Below, piece by piece: positions 9,001-20,553 of a DNA stretch of 62,000 nucleotides. The notes beneath the pieces are model-generated. The model was not told the DNA's origin. It saw nothing but the letters and a program-made list of their open reading frames with translations, and did no database searches. The DNA is taken from NCBI GenBank assembly GCA_030141605.1, contig JAQGDQ010000612.1, positions 1-62,000 on the forward strand, written 5' to 3'. A program made the translations under genes and the position numbers. The first letter of the stretch is position 1. Each line of letters begins with the position of its first letter. Source of the DNA: Tubiluchus corallicola (Eukaryota; Priapulida; Priapulimorpha; Priapulimorphida; Tubiluchidae).

Positions 9001-12000
9001 CGGAGACTTTCGAAAACGGAGGTATAACTGTAATTTATATTTTAGTTTAGTTAGCAAAGAGGTGTGCTACGATTATTTTTTCAATGATTATATAGGTGAT
9101 ATAAAATTTCAAATTCAAAAGAATTTTTTTAGCGTTATGTAAGTAAAGGGTTTTCTTATGCTTTTAGTATATTTTGTTATTCTAACTTTCCAGGAGTTTG
9201 AGAGATCGAGAGCTTTCTTATTTCTTCAAGAAATAAAGAAGAGATTTCAAACAATGTTTGGGCCGCGAGCAGAGACTGCTCTCGCATTTGCTTTCAATAC
9301 AGAATTTTCCAAAGTCTTAGCAGGTCAAATGGTATGAGAGATGTACACACGTGTATCTTTTAAAATTTTCTCAGCAGATAAATAAATAAGGTCTACTTAA
9401 TATATATATATAAACGACTTCATCACAGTCAAGTGGAAGTAAAAATAAATAAAAGGCCGGAGTCTTTGTATAAGCAACTTGCAGAGACGAAGTGCTTCTG
9501 TTTTACATATTTATATGCATGACACTTCATATTTCGCATATTTCACAATAGCAAATAAAAAGTGTATGTATAAAAATACGACTTAAACGTCTAGTGTGCT
9601 ACTTTGTATATAGATCAATTACAACATAGTTTTACTAGATTTTGTTAAATCATCACTGGAATCCATTACCTTGCTGTTTGGCTTCTGTTGTCTACTCTTT
9701 TAGCATGCATTAGTTTGATGTAACATCAACAGGAATTTTAATTGATTAGCCCTTACTATAGTGATTAGTTTGTGACCCACAAGGTTTGTCAATTTTATAT
9801 TTTAAAAGTGTAGTATTATCAATTTGTCTCTGTTTCATGTCAGCTCTTGTCCTTGACTGCCAGTGGTGTTTGGTAAAGTGTGATAGCTGTGGCGCTTTAA
9901 GTGAACGAAAAAAGCTCAGATCTGGCATTTTCTCTCAGAAAATCTTCAAATTTTGAGCATGTTTTGACAATGTTTGTGAACGCGTTAAAAAACAGATTTT
10001 TTTAGCAGAAAACCACCAACATTTTTGCCCTTATTTCGTCTTCCAAGCTGCATGGGTCTGTGGAAACATATCTAGTATGCAGTAAATACCACTTCTGCCT
10101 GTAATTTAAGCAGAACTCCAGACCAAAAGCTGATGTGACGGAAAACTAGATGCACTACATGCATATAAAAAAAGTTTAACCAAACATGTCTCATGATACA
10201 GTATGTGCGACTTGGGAAACTGGCTTTTTTATATCGTACCATTTACAATTTGATGGAGACAAATGTGGCTGGAATAGTTGATATATTTTGCTGGATAAAT
10301 TTTACTGATTCTCAAACACAGTGTTGTCAGAGGTATGCATGTTTTTAGTTCTGCACATCAGATGACTTGAGATTTGTAACTACGGTTACCTTCCTGTCTT
10401 GTAATTAGATTTTTTTATTTTTAGAGGTATTTCTCTGATTCTAGACCAGTGGATCCAGTGTCACGTGTTCAACACGACCTTGACGACCTCAAGGGCATCA
10501 TGGTGAAGAATATCGGTACGTAAAAAAAACAACAAAAAACTGCTTGTCGACGAGGAATTTTAGCTCATATGTAACACTAAGCTACGTAAGTTAATATAAC
10601 TCAGCAGGGATTATATTCCAAGAGAGAATTTTATATTTTCAATGCAGAAGGGATTAAACTGCAGATTAAGGCCTGAAACTTTTGTAATATTACTCTTTGT
10701 ACAAACTACAGTTCCTATAAGTTGTATATAACTTACAGGATATCTTACTATTGAATGTCGCACATCAGACTAGAACCTTATTCAAGTTTGTAAATGTAGC
10801 AACATTTTATTGCTACCAAATTTGCAAAAATCCAGTATAAAAATGATCCAAGTAAATGTGTTATGTATTAATGCAGAAAAGGTAAAAATTGCAATGTCAC
10901 ATGCATGTTATTTGAAATGCTGTTTTGGCATCAGATAACCTGGAAAGGGGGATGATATTCTAACCATAGGCGTCTGCTGGGAGGGAACAAACAGGTTATT
11001 TGCCCCCGCCTGGATGAGACCTTCTAACCTAGGGTGAAAACCTCATAATTAATTCCCTAAAGAGTGTCGGCACTCGATAATTTTTGTTCTCTGCCTTGCT
11101 CAGTAGTAAGGGGCCAGGCCCGGGGGTCAAGCGGTCACTACGAACGGTGACAGCTTCAGACGAATCACAGCCATCGATACAAAGTGAAAATTTAACGTCT
11201 TCAGCAGGCTGCAGCGGCAAAAACAAGCAGTCTCAGGTGATATCAGTTCATGTACAGTACAAGTGTACAGCCAACCAGTCAACTAGTTACAAGCAATTTG
11301 CTGCTTCAGTTCTCCGTCCTCTTGTTTTGCATCCAGTTTACCTTGTTGGAAGACTTCATACTATAAGATATGAGATATTAAAGCACTTGTTCGAAAATAC
11401 TGGTGTGACTTTTGCTGCGATTCCAAGACCCAGCCCCCACTGAGGGCCCAGGGTGCGATAATGCTAAGCTATAATTGTGATAGTAGGAGTATGTCCCTTT
11501 GCTCCCCTCCCTTTGGAAGCATTGGAGCGGACACCCTTGATTCTGATATATCTCAAACAGGGTGCATGTGTGGAAAAAGGTGGAAATCACTGGCCTGGGT
11601 GATCATTACCATACAATTCATTTCAGACTTGGATCTGATGTGCCCTTTTCCACTCTCCTTCAATGAATTGTATTTTTACAAATAAACTCATATTTCTGCT
11701 TGCTTGGTTGTAACTGCTATTTGCGAATTTTTACAGATAATATTGCAGCCAGAGGGGAGAGGTTAGAGCTTCTGGTAGACAAGACAGAAAATTTAGAGAA
11801 TACGGTAAGTTGAAGGAAAGGAAAGGCAGTTCCAAAAAAACTTTCTACACAAAGCTATGTTACTTAGCATGTTGACTGTCTGTTTGAAAGACTTATGTAA
11901 TTGAAAAAAATTCTTAGTAATTTAAATTGCTCCAGCTGGAAAACATCACTGTATCACCATCCCAGTGTGCACCACTGGCTCACCAAAAAGGATAATGTTC

Positions 12001-15000
12001 ATCTTATTGATAAGATAAAGTAGTTTTTACTTTTTTACTTACTTAGTGAAGTGTGTGCTACAAATGTTCTGATTATGTTTTCAAACTGTCTTCAACTTAA
12101 CTGAATTTGCTTCAATTTCTTACTCAACGACGGACTGTTGAAATGGCCGCATCCAACTGTCAGTGTTGGAGTTTAAGCTTACAAGTTTTATACAGTGTTA
12201 TTGCTGATGCAAACTCTATGCAATAGCACAGCATGTAGGTGATATGAAATTTCAAGACAAATTTTTAGCTGTTTGTAAGAATTCAGTTTTCTTGTCCTTT
12301 AACTTTCTCTTGCAAAGCACAGTTACGTCTACGGTTATGTCACAGTTATATTTGATACAGTGGGTAGAAGTTCACCCTTCAACAAGCTCTTTTTCTACCC
12401 ATTGTTCTTGAGTTTTTTTACATCAAATTTTTAGCTTGTTATTATACTGTCATAATATATTTGACCATCAAAGAACCGGTATTCAAAATATGATTAGAAT
12501 TTTATAAATGATTTATAAAATCTGATTTTTAAATGATTGAAATTCATTAGTGTGGTTATAAATTATGAATTTTTAAGTAAGGATAATAGCCAAGAGGCCA
12601 TGGGGACTTAAAGGCCAAAGTTAGGTAAAGGCAATTCTGATCAGAAAGTGGATAGGTGAATCCCACTGTGAAAGCTGCTTCTAGGTGGTTTAAAATGTTG
12701 ATGAGGTGTGATTAATTGAAAAGAATGATTATTTGACAAATACTGTACTGCTAACAAACGCTTTGAATAAGGTATTTTGTCACAAAATGATGCTGTCTCC
12801 TTTTTGCTATTATAGTTTTCTGTATTCTGCTTTTTAGAAGATTTAATAGGCTGTTGATTTGCTGTTTCACTGTAACCACTATCAAGTAAAAGTTCTTTTC
12901 TCATTTGTCAAAAACTTGAGCTGTGAAATCCACAGATTCTGCACAATTTTACCATTTTTTGCAGTCGGTTACCTTCAAGAAGTCCAGCAGGACATTGGCT
13001 CATTCCATGTTTTTGAAGAACATCAAATTGACCATCATCATTATTGTTGTTGTCTTAGTAAGTACTTCAGTTTTTCGTATATTCACGGTAAATATCAGGT
13101 GGCAGAAAAGAATGTACCAACGTTTTCGTTATGATGTTATGACAAGAAAACAATGGAATTGCTCGAAAATTACCACGCTAATGTTGCATACACTTTTGTA
13201 TAAACACCAAAAATTTTGGAAAAAAATTGTGAGTTACTACTGCTAAAATTTACAGCAAGTACTCTCTGCCTACCATTTTAACTACAAACTAGACAAAGGC
13301 ATTTCTTCCAACAGCTGGTGACACATTTTCTCATTTCATTAAAGATGTTTCATCTCAGCACATAGCAATTTTTGTATTTATTTCCTATGCATCGAATGCC
13401 TTTGTGCTGCGTTCGTATATTTTCTCTTTAAGGAAATTTAAGATACCATTGTCCGGAGGGTTAAGTCCCACTTTTTTCTCTATAACAAATCCTTAAGTGT
13501 TTTATTTTCTGTGGTGGAGACCATGATGTAAACTGGATGATTTCTTTTTCATTTTGCTGCCATCTACTGAGCGCTTTATAAGGCAAAGTGGTTGCTTTTT
13601 AATCGATGACCAGCTAACATTGTTCGGGCATTTAATTTTTTAACATGCAAAAGCTTTTCAGTCATAACTTATAAATCACTAAAGTTATAAATTAGTAATT
13701 GCGACAGCCAAAAGCTAATGTATTATAATGCCGTGTTGTCAAATTTAAACTTTGTAAACTTTTGTTTGTCAACATTATATAAACTTTGGTACATTTTTCT
13801 GCACCACCTGATCTAGAAAGTCGTGTGCTGGTTTTACACCTGTGCAGTGTGCAATTCTAGTACTGGTGTTTGTCGGTGTTACCTTGCTTTTTAAAGGGAA
13901 AAGTTAGCAAACTTTGAAGCATGTTTTATCAAAAGTGCAGAATAAAGTAGTAAAAGCTATTACCACTCTTACTTTTCGAAAGGAAAATTCATAATTATTG
14001 AAATAATTCTCATCAGCAGTCAAGAAGATGAACGTGTTTATCAAAAGTTTACAATCCCAGCATGAATCAGTAACTCAAAAAAAAAAGATTGTTAAAAACT
14101 TATTGATGAAGTAATGTAAATTATCTTTATTAAACTATGATTTCAGCACTCCTAGTTTTCTGCATATTTTTTTACAAATTGGAACTGTATCATGAGAACT
14201 TCCTCTAGCTTCTTGACAGATTACCTGTGTCTTCAACCCTTAAAATAGCTACATCTAGCTGTCAATATGGAATTTTTCTAGTTTATAAAATTAGCTTTTT
14301 AGTACTACATATTGGTGACATAAAGCTTTAGTTTAGTGGATTATTTAGTGTCTATTTCAATAGATTAAAGGACAAAATCAACAGATTTTCACATACAGCT
14401 CAAAAAATCTGAGTAAACTAAAGCTTTATGTCACCAATATCTAGTAGCCAACATGGAATTTTTCTAGTTTATAAAATTAGCTTTTAGTACTACATATAGC
14501 ATTTTGCTTCCTGCCCACCCACCTGTGTTCATACTTAATAAAAGAATGTGTATATTTCAAAGTGCAAATAGATGATAATGTTTCCTCCTTCATTGTCCAA
14601 TACTTCTGAATTCATGAACAAATATGTTCACCAAAATGCCACTTAGAACGAGTGCTGCATGCAAAAATTATTGATGATCATGAACATTAAGTTTATGCAC
14701 GCCAAACTGTTTCGCATGTCAGTCAAGGTTACAGCACTGCTTGCGATGATGACTGACTGATCAGCTGAACTACTTAGTATTTATACCAGATTGGAGTTTT
14801 TCTAACTTTTATTGCCTTTTGCATTTCACTTCATTCAAATGAATTTACGGTAACAAATTACAATTTGCATCCTGTTTAACTGTAGATGTATAACATAAAA
14901 TAACAGTTCAATGCAAACTTGACAAAATTCTGTAGTTGGGTGAACCTAAAGAAGCCTGGAAAAACAGCTGGGGGATAAAAAGAAATAATTAACGTTAGTA

Positions 15001-15554
15001 GATTAATGTCACGTTAATGTAGCATAAGTAGATTAATGTCACGTTAATGTAAAGTTAGTAGATTAATGTTACGCCAATGTAACATTAGTAGATTAATGTC
15101 ATGTTAATGTAACATTAGTAGATTATTGTCACGTTAATGTAACGTTAGTAGATTAATGTCATGTTAATGTAACATTAGTAGATTAATGTCATGTTAATGT
15201 AACGTTAGTAGATTAATGTCACGTTATTGTAACATTAGTAGATTAATGTCATGTTAATGTAACGTTAGTAGATTAATGTCACGTTAATGTAAAGTTAGTA
15301 GATTAATGTTACGCCAATGTAACATTAGTAGATTAATGTCATGTTAATGTAACGTTAGTAGATTAACCAATACGTGAACATATTTTTGCGATGCAGAAGT
15401 GAAATAACTTTGATAATGTATCTACATAATGTACATTGACTCTTTTGTAGTTTGACCTCTTGCGGCCATTTTATTTTCACAGGTCATCATCTACTTCATA
15501 ATCTCTGCGGCCTGCGGTGGCCTTGGCTGGCAGAAATGTGTCGGGAAAGGTTGA
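5907..15554 (+). CDS. VAMP7: VAMP7 (longin-domain R-SNARE), complete
   Basis: Vesicle SNARE of late endosomes and lysosomes that drives fusion with partner Q-SNAREs. Exons 5907-6052, 6538-6595, 9194-9331, 10425-10515, 11737-11804, 12965-13057 and 15483-15554 join in phase to 221 residues, against 220 in human. The longin domain covers about 1-110 (MPILYGVVARG, then YLFHYLCEDKIIYMCITDD). The R-SNARE coiled-coil covers about 125-185, with the zero-layer Arg150 in NIAARGERLELL. A single membrane anchor at about 189-209 (LTIIIIVVVLVIIYFIIS) is followed by a short luminal tail ending VGKG. Every intron has GT..AG ends. The start is divergent from UCHL3, and the 3' end converges on RRP8. This is one of the best conserved genes in the window. 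Confidence 0.98.
6538..6595 (+). CDS. VAMP7: VAMP7 exon 2
   Basis: Encodes YLFHYLCEDKIIYMCITDD of the longin domain. Acceptor is TTTGTTTCAG, donor GAT|GTAAGT, phase 2 to 0. Confidence 0.97.
7865..8353. mobile_element. TA-flanked MITE A, nested
   Basis: A 489-bp element with terminal inverted repeats CAGTGTTCCTCACTTATCG on the left and, on the right reverse strand, CAGTGTTCCCTCGCTACTTC. TA is present on both sides as the target duplication. No transposase is encoded. The TA duplication and CAGTG ends point to the Tc1/mariner-pogo group (inference). Confidence 0.8.
8527..9030. mobile_element. TA-flanked MITE B, nested
   Basis: A 504-bp element whose ends are CGGTAGTACCTCTGTTTTCG and, on the reverse strand, CAGTTATACCTCCGTTTTCG. 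TA lies on both sides, and the flanks rejoin into the TTAAAGGA-family sequence (ACAGTA / TAATTTA). It has many internal CGAAAA/TTTTCG motifs and no credible protein. Confidence 0.8.
9194..9331 (+). CDS. VAMP7: VAMP7 exon 3
   Basis: From EFERSRAFLFLQEIKKRF to FSKVLAGQM, the helical end of the longin domain. Acceptor TTTCCAG, donor ATG|GTATGA, 46 codons in phase 0. Confidence 0.97.
10425..10515 (+). CDS. VAMP7: VAMP7 exon 4
   Basis: Linker and start of the SNARE motif, RYFSDSRPVDP then VQHDLDDLKGIMVKNI. Acceptor TTATTTTTAG, donor G|GTACGT, phase 1. Confidence 0.97.
11737..11804 (+). CDS. VAMP7: VAMP7 exon 5, zero-layer arginine
   Basis: Encodes NIAARGERLELLVDKTENLE of the R-SNARE core. Acceptor TTTTTACAG, donor ACG|GTAAGT, phase 1 to 0. 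Confidence 0.97.
11811..12302. mobile_element. TTAAAGGA-family element, copy 3 (VAMP7 intron 5)
   Basis: About 490 bp, directly after VAMP7 exon 5 and ending TTTTCTTGTCCTTTAA, the inverse of the family start TTAAAGGACAAGAAAA. It shares GTTACTTAGCATG, GTGTGCTACAAATG and AAATGGCCGCATCC with the other copies. The left end is degraded. Confidence 0.7.
12965..13057 (+). CDS. VAMP7: VAMP7 exon 6
   Basis: End of the SNARE motif and first half of the membrane anchor: SVTFKKSSRTLAHSMFLKN, then IKLTIIIIVVVL. Acceptor TTTTTTGCAG, donor TTA|GTAAGT. Confidence 0.97.
14268..14495. repeat. Direct and inverted duplication in VAMP7 intron 6
   Basis: A 40-bp segment containing TTCTAGTTTATAAAATTAGC occurs at about 14274 and again at about 14459. 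Between the copies, GGTGACATAAAGCTTTAGTT (about 14312) and its complement (about 14415) form an inverted repeat. It could be a decayed foldback element. Confidence 0.6.
14990..15366. repeat. 30-bp minisatellite, about 12 copies (VAMP7 intron 6)
   Basis: Units of exactly 30 bp, TAGTAGATTAATGTCACGTT plus AATGTAACGT, differing at a few sites (CACG/CATG/TACGCC). The array ends about 117 bp before the acceptor of VAMP7 exon 7. Confidence 0.93.
15483..15554 (+). CDS. VAMP7: VAMP7 exon 7 with stop
   Basis: Second half of the anchor and the tail (VIIYFIISAACGGLGWQK, then CVGKG) and TGA at 15552-15554. Acceptor TTTTCACAG. Confidence 0.96.
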   Translation, partial: VIIYFIISAACGGLGWQKCVGKG

Positions 15555-16141
15555 GGACGAGTTTATATCAGGAAATACGGAGTCATGCTTCAATGCAGAT
15601 ATTCACTGAGGTTTAGTCATCTTGTCTTCTCATGCTTGTATTTAAATCTAAGGTCCTTTGACAAAATTTTGCTTTTTTTATATTGATCTGTTTAAAAATG
15701 AAATATTTACTGTTTGCAACTGCATCACTTTAAAAACTCGCTTGTTTAATCAAAAAATGACCTCGTTAAGAATAGTTTAGCATTCGAAAGTGAAACAGCT
15801 CGATACCAGGCTTGGATCTAACAGAAGCTGCTCACACAAAATAGTCGCCAATCCTATCGCCGTTTTTCGACTGGTTGTATCAGTTGGTTTTTATTTTTTT
15901 CCATCAATTTTTCACTTCATAGAAGTTTATCTGAGACCTTTTGAACTGTAAGCAATTTTTCAGGCATTGATAATGAATTAACAATAATCCAGATTTGCGT
16001 AAAATTCTGAATTCATTTTTACTGTAAACGTGCTTTGCTTCATGTATCATTCTGTAATTTTTCCTGCAGCGACAATATAAATTATGGATGTTGAGACCTG
16101 TTGTTTTTCATATTATTTGCATCAGAGTGTAAAAGAATAAA
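15555..16141 (+). terminator. VAMP7: VAMP7 3' UTR with polyadenylation signal
   Basis: About 580 bases without coding potential, with AATAAA at 16136-16141 as the best candidate signal. The real 3' end cannot be fixed without transcripts. Confidence 0.5.
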
Positions 16142-18377
16142 ATCCCGAAACTGTTTTGCGCTTCGTTTCTCGACTTCCCAGAATGGCTTAGCTTAATTGC
16201 AACTGATTTTTGTTAAAAAAAATAGACTCGCAACTAAGAGTATAAGGGAGACTGGAACTTGTCACTTTACCAGAAATCCAGTTTTTATGTTTCTTCCCTT
16301 TATGTTTCCTAATCGGAGTTAATCAGCGATGACTTCACTTAAGCAGGATTTTTAGGGACCTAAGAACTCTGATGGGGCGACTGTTCTTATATGCATAGTA
16401 ACTATCTGGGACTTTTACATCAGATGTGAGGTAAAAACTTCAGACTTGATCAGATACAAATTAGCCAGTGATGACTGTGGTTACGCCAACCATCGGTCTC
16501 GTCAACATCAATAAATTAATTTGTATTTTATCTGCAAATGGCTTGAGTTATATCACTTCTTGTTGATATTAGAATGGCTTCAGTTATATCACTTCTTGTT
16601 GATATTAGAATGGCTTGATGTTTATTTGGATGTTTTCAGACTCACATAATTGAGCACTACAGTGATTTGTAATTACATTTTACTCCATTTTGCATTGCAT
16701 TATAAGCTGATAAGTTCTGTAAGGGAACTAATGTAAAACGTTGTAACTTTTCTACTAGTAACTATTTGGTCTTTACAATGCTAGTGGTGTGTCGATAGAC
16801 TGGTTTTGTGTAAATTTGCTTCGCAGAGTATGTTAGTATGGCTGTGCTAAAGAATGTTTATTTATTGATTTTTCGAAGCATTGATTAGATCAAAATCAAA
16901 TAATGCAATTTGAAATTTGTCATTTTGTATATACGCATCATTATGTGTAATCCGTTATTAAATTTGTTATAAAAACATGAACATTTTGTTTATGAAAATT
17001 TTCTTGTGTCAACTTTTCATTTACAGAATAATGAACACTTTCCAAATTAGATATAAGACAAATGTACAGTTAACCACTATAAATCAAATCAAATTCCCGA
17101 GTTGATATTTCAGTCGGAAATGAGAATCTATTTAATGCATCTAATTCCTTGTTCCTTCATAAAATCCATATACATACAAAATAAAGAATTCATATTACAT
17201 TTTTGACTTTAACAGTACTTTCTTTTTGTCTTACAATAAACAATTTGAAGTATTAGTTTTTGTCATGCACAGACAAGACTGCACAACAATTATACAATAC
17301 AGTTTTGACAATATAGTTTTATACACTTCTTAGGTATATATTTTGTTTTTGCCATTCCCTCATACAAATTTCAATGCCAAACACATTAAAGGAAAACAAC
17401 AGCTGTTGTGTTTTAATATACACTTAAAAATATTGAAATTACCACATAATATGTTTAAAAATTGCCTTGTTTAAAAATTTGAATAAATTTGAATCACTCC
17501 AATCTCCCGCCAAACAATCCTCGCTGCGGACGTATTTTAACAAAATGACGGTAAGCTGGTGGACAGCACGAAAACGGTGCAACAAAGTTTCTGCAGTTCA
17601 TTCAGATATTCCACTCCGCTTCCTGAGAGACTTGGCTTTTGCTTTGAGCAGATTCAAAAATTCAAGTTCCAGTAGCTAACTACAGTTCAGTAGACAATGA
17701 GGTAAAATGAGTTATTACAGAACAAAGTGGAAGGAATGAACAAGAACAAGTTCCCCATCCTTGAGTGAATGCACAACAATAAGACATTCCCCACGGTTAA
17801 TATTAACAGCGGTGTAGTAACCTCTCCCACTGTTACTTATCTATTAATCATGTCTGGTACTACTGGCCACACTGAAACATTTGATACCTGAAACAAAACT
17901 GCACCTACTTTTCAGAACAAGTTAAAGTCAAAAGTATCATAAGTACCTTTCATTCGTTCCGTTATTGCTACCTAGATTGGCTCAGTTTTAAGGGTTGTAG
18001 AGATATGATGGAAGATGGTATAACAGATGGATTGATGCACACATGAAAGAATCCACAACGTTTTCCATGGACATTTTGTATGGGTAATCCAGTTAACAAC
18101 CTAGATTAAAGTAACAATAGCGTAAAAACACACACAGCATTTTCTTCTTTTCTTGGTGACACGATCCATGGTTTCATATAATTATCTTTAAACAAAAAGT
18201 TTACTCCATCCAACAGTGAAGAATTTGATTCAGAAGTCTTGGACCTTCAACTTGAAAGCCAATTCTTGCTTGTGAACAAAGTGATATATCTGGTCCAATC
18301 AGTGCTCGCTTCAACCAAATTACAATCATCGTGGTACAGCACAGGGGGAGTCGTGGAATGAAACGTAACTCCTTACA
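16142..18377. other. Intergenic region between convergent VAMP7 and RRP8
   Basis: No coding region that I can support. It has a 35-bp direct duplication at about 16545-16615 (GTTATATCACTTCTTGTTGA twice) and AT-rich sequence. TTTATTTATT at about 16858 could be the RRP8 polyadenylation signal on the minus strand, but is far from the stop. Confidence 0.45.
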
Positions 18378-18491
18378 TCATCTCTTCTTGTACTTGCAGG
18401 GAGCTAAAATTATCGATGGTTGCTTTCCCATGCGGGGTGGTTCTTCTGACTTTTGAAAGTCAAATAAGAGAAACATATTGTTGCTTAAGTC
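18378..18491 (-). CDS. RRP8: RRP8 exon 7 with stop
   Basis: [19 protein letters not shown] to LAPCKYKKR and TGA. It matches the SHFFLFDFQK and CLYKRR ends of human RRP8. Acceptor TTCTTTCAG. Confidence 0.95.
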   Translation of the reverse strand, partial: DLSNNMFLLFDFQKSEEPPRMGKQPSIILAPCKYKKR

Positions 18492-20517
18492 CTGAAAGAA
18501 TACAAATACTATTAGACCTATTTTCTAAACAAGAGCTAAAGGTTTGTATGAGATGAAACAAATTTTGGTGGCAAAAAGGTGTGCTGTACAAGGCTGAAAT
18601 GTCTAATACGCTGTGTGCCTAGTGTGCATATTTAAATTCACCTAAGAGGTTTTTACTTGTATTCGTTTGCAATGTTTGGAAAAGTTAATACAGTCAACCT
18701 TGGGTATAAGGTACTCGCTTATAAGGGACTGCCAATACTGGTCCCGATTTTTCGTAACGTTTTTCCTTATAAAAATCTTCGTATATAAGGTACTCGGATA
18801 TAAGGGATTTTCGGTTATAAGGGACGATATCTTCAGGTCCCGCATAATAGAAACCCAGGTAAATTACCTCGCATATAAGAGACCCTATGATCAAAGTGAA
18901 ATTGATCGATTTTTAACCTCAATTTTTCGCAAACTCGGCCTTCGAACAGCTCGGTTTCCACGGTCACATACATCTCGCATCACTGAAGGAGCTTCCTACA
19001 TACTGTTTGCACTGAATGTGCACCAATAATCCATAAAAATATGGGTAAAAGTACAGGTCTAGATACACCCTCGGTCTGACTCAACTTCGGCTATAACTGG
19101 CATCGGACATAAGGCATGGTTTTTTCCCTTACATCCGAGGTTGACTGCATTTTAATATAAGTTCAAGGAGGTTAGCAATTTATACTAATGAAGGCACTTC
19201 CGTGTAACAACAATTCAGGGAATATTCCCTGCAGTTCACAGAAGCAGACAGTTAGTAAAACAGAGTTGTAAGTTGTTGAAAATGGAACCAACAAGAATTG
19301 AAAAGCTTTGTGCAACATTGATGCAACTTTAGTAACAAGAAATTTAAAGTTAGTACATGCTGAAATTTTGAACTTGCTATGATGTATAAGAGCAAGATTG
19401 CAAGATAGTAAGCTAAAATCAAATTTATAAAATATGCAAAAGGAATAATTGGATAATTAGTTCATTTCTTTAAGTTTCTACCCAAAATAAAACCAGGAAA
19501 ATCTTGGTATTAAACAATACCAAAAAACCTTTTTCAAGACATATCGGATACGTTATAATAATCATATACTTAAGTGGTATTACAGATAGTTTTCAGTTTA
19601 TAATGCTAAAGTGTTTTATATCAGATCGTGCCAAGCTGCTCAAGCATAATATAAAAGGTGTATGCACACGTACAATTGTCTCTTATACCGAGTCAGTCTT
19701 ACTGATGACAGTGGTTTTGACAATTACATTGCACAATGCTCAGTACAACACGCAGATGACAATTTTATGGTTTATGCCCCTTAACACTTCATACCTTATG
19801 AAGTAAACGAAATCCGAGTTGCTCCACAGATTGGGTAAATTTTGAGATGTGTTCAAATCTGCTGGCGACTTCAGCCACCTTGAGTTTTCCCCTGAAAATG
19901 GAGCACATTTGAACAATGATCCCTAGAGTGGCTAAACACTTTACCAATGCTAAGCCACTTTTGGATATTTAAGATGTCAGACGACATGCAAACAATTTAA
20001 AATATGCATTTAAATTTCCGACAGCTCTGCAAACCCACACATGGGTTTTGGGTTTTAGCACACATGCACGGTAAAGAAACAAGAAGAAGCACACACAGTC
20101 TGAAACTCGTTCCTCTTATAAAAGTTTTGCCACCATTAGCATTCATGAAAACATTAAGGTGTAATACAGGTCGTGCAACATCTGGATTGTCTTTATCACA
20201 TGGTTCTCTTACTGGATTCAACGTTATTTGAAGCAGAAATTCATTTACGGTTATCAAGAAAGGGAATGGGCTATCTTACTTGCATTTCAGCACCCTCCGT
20301 GCTTCCTTGAGGTAGTCAACAAGATTAGTGCCCATGAGAGAGAGGCAAAATACAGCAACATCAACTGAGTCATCGTTCAGCGGAACCTACAAACATGCGA
20401 AAGTGCTTAAGAATGAAATGCATACTGCACTGACATATTATTATTATCATTATTATTGTCATTATTATCATTGTTGTTGTTATTATTATTATTATTGTTA
20501 ATGTTATTATTATTATG

Positions 20518-20553
<36 letters not shown>

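Larger units (their letters stand above)
7803..9166. mobile_element. TTAAAGGA-family element, copy 2, split by two nested MITEs (VAMP7 intron 2)
   Basis: Begins TTAAAGGAGAAGACAAGG and ends TTTTCTTATGCTTTTA. The parent sequence matches copy 1, for example TACTTAGCATTACACTTGCC, TTGACTCACC and GTGTGCTACGATTAT. It is interrupted by TA-flanked insertions at 7865-8353 and 8527-9030. Confidence 0.7.

Noticed and set aside
8845-9142. Overlapping frames on both strands
   Set aside because: They lie in MITE B and its flank, with TTCGAAAA inverted motifs and no protein-like features.
11084-11443. 119-codon plus-strand frame in VAMP7 intron 4
   Set aside because: Open by chance as far as I can tell: no splice context, no recognisable family, and antisense frames are open as well.
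18667-19029. 120-codon plus-strand frame
   Set aside because: Falls inside MITE C; the reading is produced by its ATAAGG repeats.
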